From Neelides folsomi (taxonomy: Eukaryota; Arthropoda; Collembola; Neelipleona; Neelidae): a stretch of 64,000 bases of DNA. Shown piece after piece: positions 60,496-64,000 of the stretch. The stretch lies in contig JAQGBZ010000028.1 in the NCBI GenBank assembly GCA_034687125.1, positions 307,899 to 371,898 of the forward strand, written 5' to 3'. Every line of letters begins with the position of its first letter. Position 1 is the first letter of the stretch. The notes under the pieces were generated by a model. That model had not been told where the DNA came from. It did not search any database and saw only the letters and a list, made by a program, of their open reading frames with translations. The position numbers and the translations under genes were made by a program.

Positions 60496-62023
60496 TTAAC
60501 TCAACAAAGAAATATTATATAACGATATTTACTAAACCTTGTTTAAACTTTTAAAATAAACAATTGCTAAAATAAACCTCCAACATAAACTTCCGCATTT
60601 ATAAAGGTTTAATAAAGACAATTGTGCTTTCTTAATAAATATTTAAACTATTTATTTTTATATCTGCCCTCTTCATTGATTTTTAAAATCGATAGTTGAA
60701 ATGAAAAATTGACGAATTGTTTTGGATCGCAAAATGAATGAGAATTAACGCTAATAATCAGCTATGGTATTAATGGCATTCTCAGCTTTATTAAATAACT
60801 AGCTTACAATAAATGATAAATCATTTATGGAAGCTCATGCCTTGAATGTCATTTAATTATAAGCATAAAAGTATAATATAGTAGTTATGTTATCTACTTA
60901 TGTATCCAATATATGTAATTATGTATGGATAATAGGTGGTAAATATGATGTAGATGGGAATTATTGAACATTATGATTAGTATTTTTATATCAATTAGAA
61001 AGTGACTTTACTTTTCTCAAGACAGACGAGATAGACAGAAGTGGATTTAAAGAATAGAAAAGCTAAATCGTAACAACAAGTAATAATCATATTTGTATTA
61101 TATAATAATATATCTTTTATGAATCGCCATCGACCTCACGCTCTTACAAAAGTATTTGTTTTTTTCAGCATATAAATTTCATACTTTTCTCTTGCATAAG
61201 ATCCATTCAATTCACATCTCTATAAAGTATAAATCTTTGATATTTCTCCGTTTCACTAAATATAATATCTCTAATTTAATCATAATCATAGTTTATAAAT
61301 ATCGAGATGATCGATAACATAATTGTTTATTATTTCCTAGTATCATTTTTAAATGCAATCACCAACTTGTAAAGTTCCTCCAATTACAAATTCTCTATTT
61401 CATTATATGAAGAATAATACATTTTCATGATATCTACGCTCAATTACACCATAATTACACCTCCCATGTTAACCTTTGACATATTTAAAGAGTAATTTTA
61501 TATCGCTTTGTCTGTGTAATATGCACTTTGTACATCTTCATCTTCGCCCAATTCATAAACTACGTTACATTTACTTATTTCATAAATTGTTAAACAATTA
61601 CTCTATTCCTTAGACACATTATTTTTACGTCTATACAAGTCTTTGTCATTTATCAACTCAACTAAATGTTTACTTAATAGAAAGAAACAAGGAGGATTAA
61701 TAAATAACCATATTTATGTTCATTATCATTTAAATGTTAAACTAACATTGTAAGACATTAATTCCTATTTCATAATTTAAACTTATTTAATTTGCATTTT
61801 ACATTTTACAAAATGTACATTATATAATTATTTACATTATTTCTTGTAGAAAAGTATCTGTTGTATAGAATTCATTATCGCATGTAGAGAAACCCTAAGT
61901 ATGAAGAAAGGAAATGAATATTATCAACAAATGATTAATAGAAAAGAGGTTTAAAGATAAATATTTAAATATTCTTAATTAAGGGGAATTGATTTTTCAT
62001 AATTGGTCGTTTTGAGTGAGAAT

Positions 62024-63918
62024 TCAATTCATCCATTGTCGGCATGTGAGGGCTCCACAAAGACATGGTATTTTGTGTTGGTCGTCCTCAACTTCAAACT
62101 TGTAGTCGTAGGCGAGTTCTTCACCACGAGAGATTCGCCGATTCGCGAAGATGATAATTCGGAAATCCCGGTCAACTTCAACGGTTTCAGCCACGCAATT
62201 GGGTAAACTAATTGAATAAAATTTATTAATGTAATCAATTCAACATCATTCACCATCCAATAAATTAAAAATTAAACCAACAAATACTCAAACAAGGATT
62301 AAAGGTTTACCAGGAATGATTGATGTAACGCGCTAAACCTCCACACAGAGTCGCATCAATTACACGGTTTTCGTCAACTCTGAACATGTAAATCCCACGA
62401 TTCTATTCATCAAATAAAATATTTTAATCATTATAAATATTCACTTACAATGAATGGGCAATAAAACTTAATGTTTGAATCATAAATTTTCTCACTTGAG
62501 CTTCATATTTCTTTTCTCTCAAATCACAAAGTTCGGATCTGATTATTTCTCCAATGTATTCAATCACCATCGTGTGCTTTTCAATATCTCTAGCTGCATA
62601 AAGTCCCAACCCTTGAATCTTCGACCTGGAAAATGATATTAAATCAATATTAGTCAAATACAAATAAAATTTGTATTAAATACCTAAATAGCATCTAATT
62701 TGATTTATAATTGATACTATGAAGAGGTTTAAAATATACCTGGCAAGGAAAACGTTGTTTCTCCATTCCTGCTTCATTTTCTTGTATTGAGATGACTTGG
62801 AGTGGACAAATTGCTTTGAATAAGGACAAGCAGCTTCAGTGGTTTGACATCCAGACGGTGTCGCCAATGATCTTACAGACGAAACAGTCCTTTGGGTATG
62901 CGGTCGCTTAAAATGTTGCCTCAGATGTTGCTCAGACCGGGCACAGCCAGTTGGGTTAATGGCCAATGGAAGCTCCAACAATGGATTCCTTCCGTATTTG
63001 AAATGATAGTCCGTGAGGGTCTCAATTCCAGGAAGCGACTCCAACACTTTCACAATGGTCGGTTCGGTTAAACCGAACAAATCCTCGCCGGAGATGAATT
63101 TAGGAAAGACTTTGACACTGTTGGAGATTGCACGGAGTTTCACAATTTGATCTAAAACTTGGTGCCAGGCGGATTGGGCAGTTTCTCCTTTCAGCACCAA
63201 TTCTTTGAATCCTTCTTCGTTGACTGTAATTCGGAATTCAGGGCGACCGTCAGCCTCATGAATAGAACAAATGTATTGGCATCTTTTGTTAATTCGTCTC
63301 ATGCTCCAATAAAATCTCACCTGTAAATAGAAAATACAAAAAAATGAAAATTAGAAAAAATTATTGATTGGAATTGATTGATTAATTTGAACAGAATAAA
63401 AGAAATAAATATTAGTAAAACTCACGATTTTGTATCCAATTGGGTAAATGTAATTTGGAGTATGGAAGGCATGGAGTTGGCTGGGAAGCAATTGACCCAC
63501 AGATAAGAAAATGAGTGACCCAACGCGGAGGAGATGATTTTGATCCGCATGGTGCATAACAGCAGCCACTTGACGGCTTTCGTCCCTCTGAACATAAACG
63601 CGTCGAATGGCAGCCAAAGTGTTCAGCTCGTTGTCTTTCTCTCCTTTGGGGACATGCTGGGCGCAGTAAACGGTCTTGTTCTTGTAAAACACGCACTTCT
63701 CCTTCATCGCACATCCAAGATGGAAAACGGAGGAACAACGAACTTTGAAACATTTCACCGTCGCCCCCTTCAATTTACAATGGACGCAGGTGAGAAGAAG
63801 ACTTTGCTTCAATGCTACTTCCATGTTCACCAAAGCCCCTGCTTCCGTCTCGTATACATCATCAGACCAAAGGGCGCAGTTCAAATGAACCCATTTGTCA
63901 ACATCAAAATTTACCAAT
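62024..63918 (-). CDS. trr: KMT2C/D-type (Trr, MLL3/4) H3K4 methyltransferase, C-terminal part
   Basis: C-terminal 492 residues of a COMPASS-family histone H3K4 methyltransferase. Exons in order: 63918-63426, 63320-62740, 62625-62496, 62402-62311, 62207-62024. Domains: most of an extended PHD ([13 protein letters not shown] ... [13 protein letters not shown] ... VFHLGCAM), FYRN ([15 protein letters not shown]) directly followed by FYRC ([14 protein letters not shown]), a WDR5-binding Win motif (GCARSEQH), and the SET domain ([36 protein letters not shown]). The post-SET is [13 protein letters not shown] and is complete. The ePHD lying next to FYRN-FYRC, and the GCARSE form of Win, indicate the MLL3/4/Trr branch rather than MLL1/2/Trx. 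The first ePHD cysteines and everything upstream lie beyond the window. All exon phases agree. Confidence 0.95.
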
Positions 63919-64000
63919 CTGCAAATTATAAAGTTCATTTAATACTCAATTAAAAGATGGTTGGAAACCAAACTTTAATATTATATAATTTTAAATTTAA

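Larger units (their letters stand above)
58081..62023. other. Region between antizyme and KMT2
   Basis: About 3.9 kb, very AT-rich. It holds an (AGTAC)x4 pentanucleotide run at 58661-58680, a perfect 16-bp-arm palindrome at 59459-59495, and the candidate exon at 60296-60495. Two antizyme or KMT2 regulatory regions may lie here. Nothing else was recognised, and 60.5-62.0 kb looks empty. Confidence 0.55.

Overview
This is nuclear DNA from an animal. Coding segments of roughly balanced base composition are broken by short, AT-rich GT-AG introns, and the spaces between genes are very AT-rich. The gene set (a twitchin/projectin giant kinase, an E93/Mblk-1 factor with two pipsqueak motifs, a Trr-type KMT2) points to an ecdysozoan, most likely an arthropod. 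The species cannot be named from the window. Eight genes were reconstructed with exon phases checked by hand; one (the nested gene) is tentative and two run off the window ends.

Layout. (1) 1-25161, plus strand: the 3' part of twitchin/projectin, 28 exons giving 6,763 residues with one continuous frame: Fn3/Ig super-repeats, a titin-like kinase and five C-terminal Ig domains. (2) 25375-26581, minus: SET (I2PP2A, NAP family), convergent with twitchin. (3) 27429-36962, plus: an RSBN1/DPY-21/KDM9-like gene of 13 coding exons, about 1,224 residues. Its first intron holds two fold-back elements and a probable small minus-strand gene (28671-29340). (4) 36963-40775: AT-rich intergenic DNA carrying a 528-bp Tc1/mariner remnant. 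(5) 40776-46527, minus: hexokinase, with two versions of exon 4 of identical length and phase. (6) 49695-53052, plus: E93/Mblk-1. (7) 55004-56188, plus: PQBP1. (8) 57378-58080 and possibly further upstream, minus: ornithine decarboxylase antizyme with its +1 frameshift site. (9) 62024-63918, minus: the 3' end of a KMT2C/D (Trr/MLL3/4) methyltransferase, which continues past the window end.

The genes do not form a pathway. Twitchin is a sarcomere protein. SET, the RSBN1-like protein, KMT2 and E93 are chromatin or transcription proteins. PQBP1 belongs to the spliceosome. Hexokinase and antizyme are metabolic. Convergent pairs are twitchin/SET, RSBN1-like/hexokinase and PQBP1/antizyme. Divergent pairs are SET/RSBN1-like and hexokinase/E93.

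Best leads. The strongest is the tandem duplicated hexokinase exon: both copies are 100 nt, share phase, and encode different versions of the catalytic Asp segment, so they are probably mutually exclusive. Others are the nested gene with a possible 12-nt microexon, an in-frame 84-nt intron-like segment in E93, a SOX-type palindrome and paired nuclear-receptor half-sites near the E93 start, a GC-rich island with an 11-bp stem inside a twitchin intron, and several undescribed fold-back elements.
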